A DNA stretch of 64,000 bases, taken from NCBI GenBank assembly GCA_021372895.1, contig JAJFTP010000095.1, positions 25,054 to 89,053 of the forward strand, written 5' to 3'. The notes under the pieces were generated by a model. The model was not told the origin of the DNA and did no database searches. It saw only the letters and a list, made by a program, of their open reading frames with translations. Every line of letters begins with the position of its first letter. The stretch's first letter is position 1. Below, one piece after another: positions 63,554 to 64,000 of this stretch. The DNA is from Synergistaceae bacterium. Lineage in GTDB: Bacteria; Synergistota; Synergistia; Synergistales; Synergistaceae. The position numbers and the translations under genes were made by a program.

Positions 63554-64000
63554 TTATCTGTACATAAAGCTGCGATATCTTCGGGAGTCATACCGCATTC
63601 CGCCCATTGCTCCGCCCTTGTCGCATGGCGGATGAAGATGTCAGGGGCTCCGATGTTGATGACCTCGCCTACATGGCCGCTTTCGCCTGCGAATTTGGCT
63701 ATAGCTTCCCCGACGCCGCCCGCGATGTAGCCCTCTTCCGCGGTGATGATAGTTGTATGCGCAGCTATAAGGGGAGCCAGACCTTCGAAATCAAGAGGTT
63801 TTATGAATCGCAAATCAATTACTGTTGCGTCAATAGATTTCTTTTCCTTAATGATCAGCGCAGCCTTTAGCATAAGCTCTGTCGTGCTGCCTATTCCTAT
63901 GAGACAGATAACGCTTCCTTTGTGAAGTATTTCAAGCCTGCCCCATTCTTCCGGATCATTATTTCCTGCGCCGCGTCCGAGGGAGGACGGCGCGGCTCCC
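63550..64000 (-). CDS. dxs: 1-deoxy-D-xylulose-5-phosphate synthase, C-terminal end (5' part outside window)
   Basis: The frame is open to the window edge, so only the last about 149 residues are seen. They form the transketolase C-terminal domain: LEILHKGSVICLIGIGSTTELMLKAAL, then VIDLRFIKPLDFEGL, ITAEEGYIAGGVGEAI and INIGAPDIFIRHATRAEQWAE. This matches Dxs, which makes deoxyxylulose phosphate for isoprenoids and thiamine; other transketolase-family proteins are possible but the order dxs-tlyA-nadK-recN is common. The internal Met at 63873 is not the start. Confidence 0.88.
   Translation of the reverse strand, partial: GAAPSSLGRGAGNNDPEEWGRLEILHKGSVICLIGIGSTTELMLKAALIIKEKKSIDATVIDLRFIKPLDFEGLAPLIAAHTTIITAEEGYIAGGVGEAIAKFAGESGHVGEVINIGAPDIFIRHATRAEQWAECGMTPEDIAALCTDK

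Overview
The window is 64 kb of a bacterial chromosome of about average GC, almost entirely housekeeping genes in long, tightly overlapping operons. ATGA/GTGA-type overlaps are common, and so are GTG and TTG starts. A Na+-type V-ATPase, a complete dcw cell-wall/division cluster, rapZ-yvcK-whiA, a molybdenum/tungsten-cofactor cluster and a nitrogenase-like operon together suggest an anaerobic member of the Synergistota. That placement is inferred from gene content only; there is no rRNA gene here to confirm it.

Layout, + strand. 3-5400: the C-terminal part of AddB and a complete AddA (double-strand-break repair). 5500-14413: promoter, nine V-ATPase genes in the order ntpF-I-K-E-C-G-A-B-D, and a terminator. 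14457-15485: a nitroreductase (- strand) and a small membrane protein. 15587-15988: RNase P RNA with a perfect 19-bp terminator. 16170-34766: the dcw cluster mraZ-rsmH-ftsL-ftsI-murE1-murE2-murF-mraY-murD-ftsW-murG-murC-murB-ftsQ-ftsA-ftsZ, led by a four-repeat MraZ operator and containing a tandem, diverged second murE. 34763-37012: a radical SAM protein and a SPOR-domain protein. 37051-42466: Moco/Wco biosynthesis (two moeA, one fused to a periplasmic-binding-like domain; moaA; moaC; a mogA fusion). 42503-42671: a small inverted-repeat element with a 9-bp duplication. 42714-47615: rapZ, yvcK, whiA and a glycogen-debranching enzyme. 47744-50840: gapA, pgk, tpiA. 50915-52169: promoter, structured leader with terminator, and an orphan ABC-transporter binding protein.

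Layout, - strand, read from 64000 downward: dxs (partial), tlyA, nadK, recN; then rplU, rpmA, obgE, nadD, an LCP-family gene, rsfS, and finally a three-gene nitrogenase-like operon (NifH-, NifD- and NifK-like; 55475 down to 52221) that ends tail-to-tail with the binding-protein gene.

The most unusual parts are these. The nitrogenase-like operon keeps all NifH iron-sulfur and nucleotide motifs, three cluster cysteines in the D-like subunit and only one in the K-like subunit, and lacks the FeMo-co ligands, so it is probably a reductase for another substrate. The transporter leader between 50951 and 51150 looks like a riboswitch-type attenuator of a class I do not recognise. The second MurE has Ser where the diaminopimelate-contacting Arg should be. 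The radical SAM gene after ftsZ appears to start at CTG. Functional calls rest on motif reading and gene order only; no database search was run.
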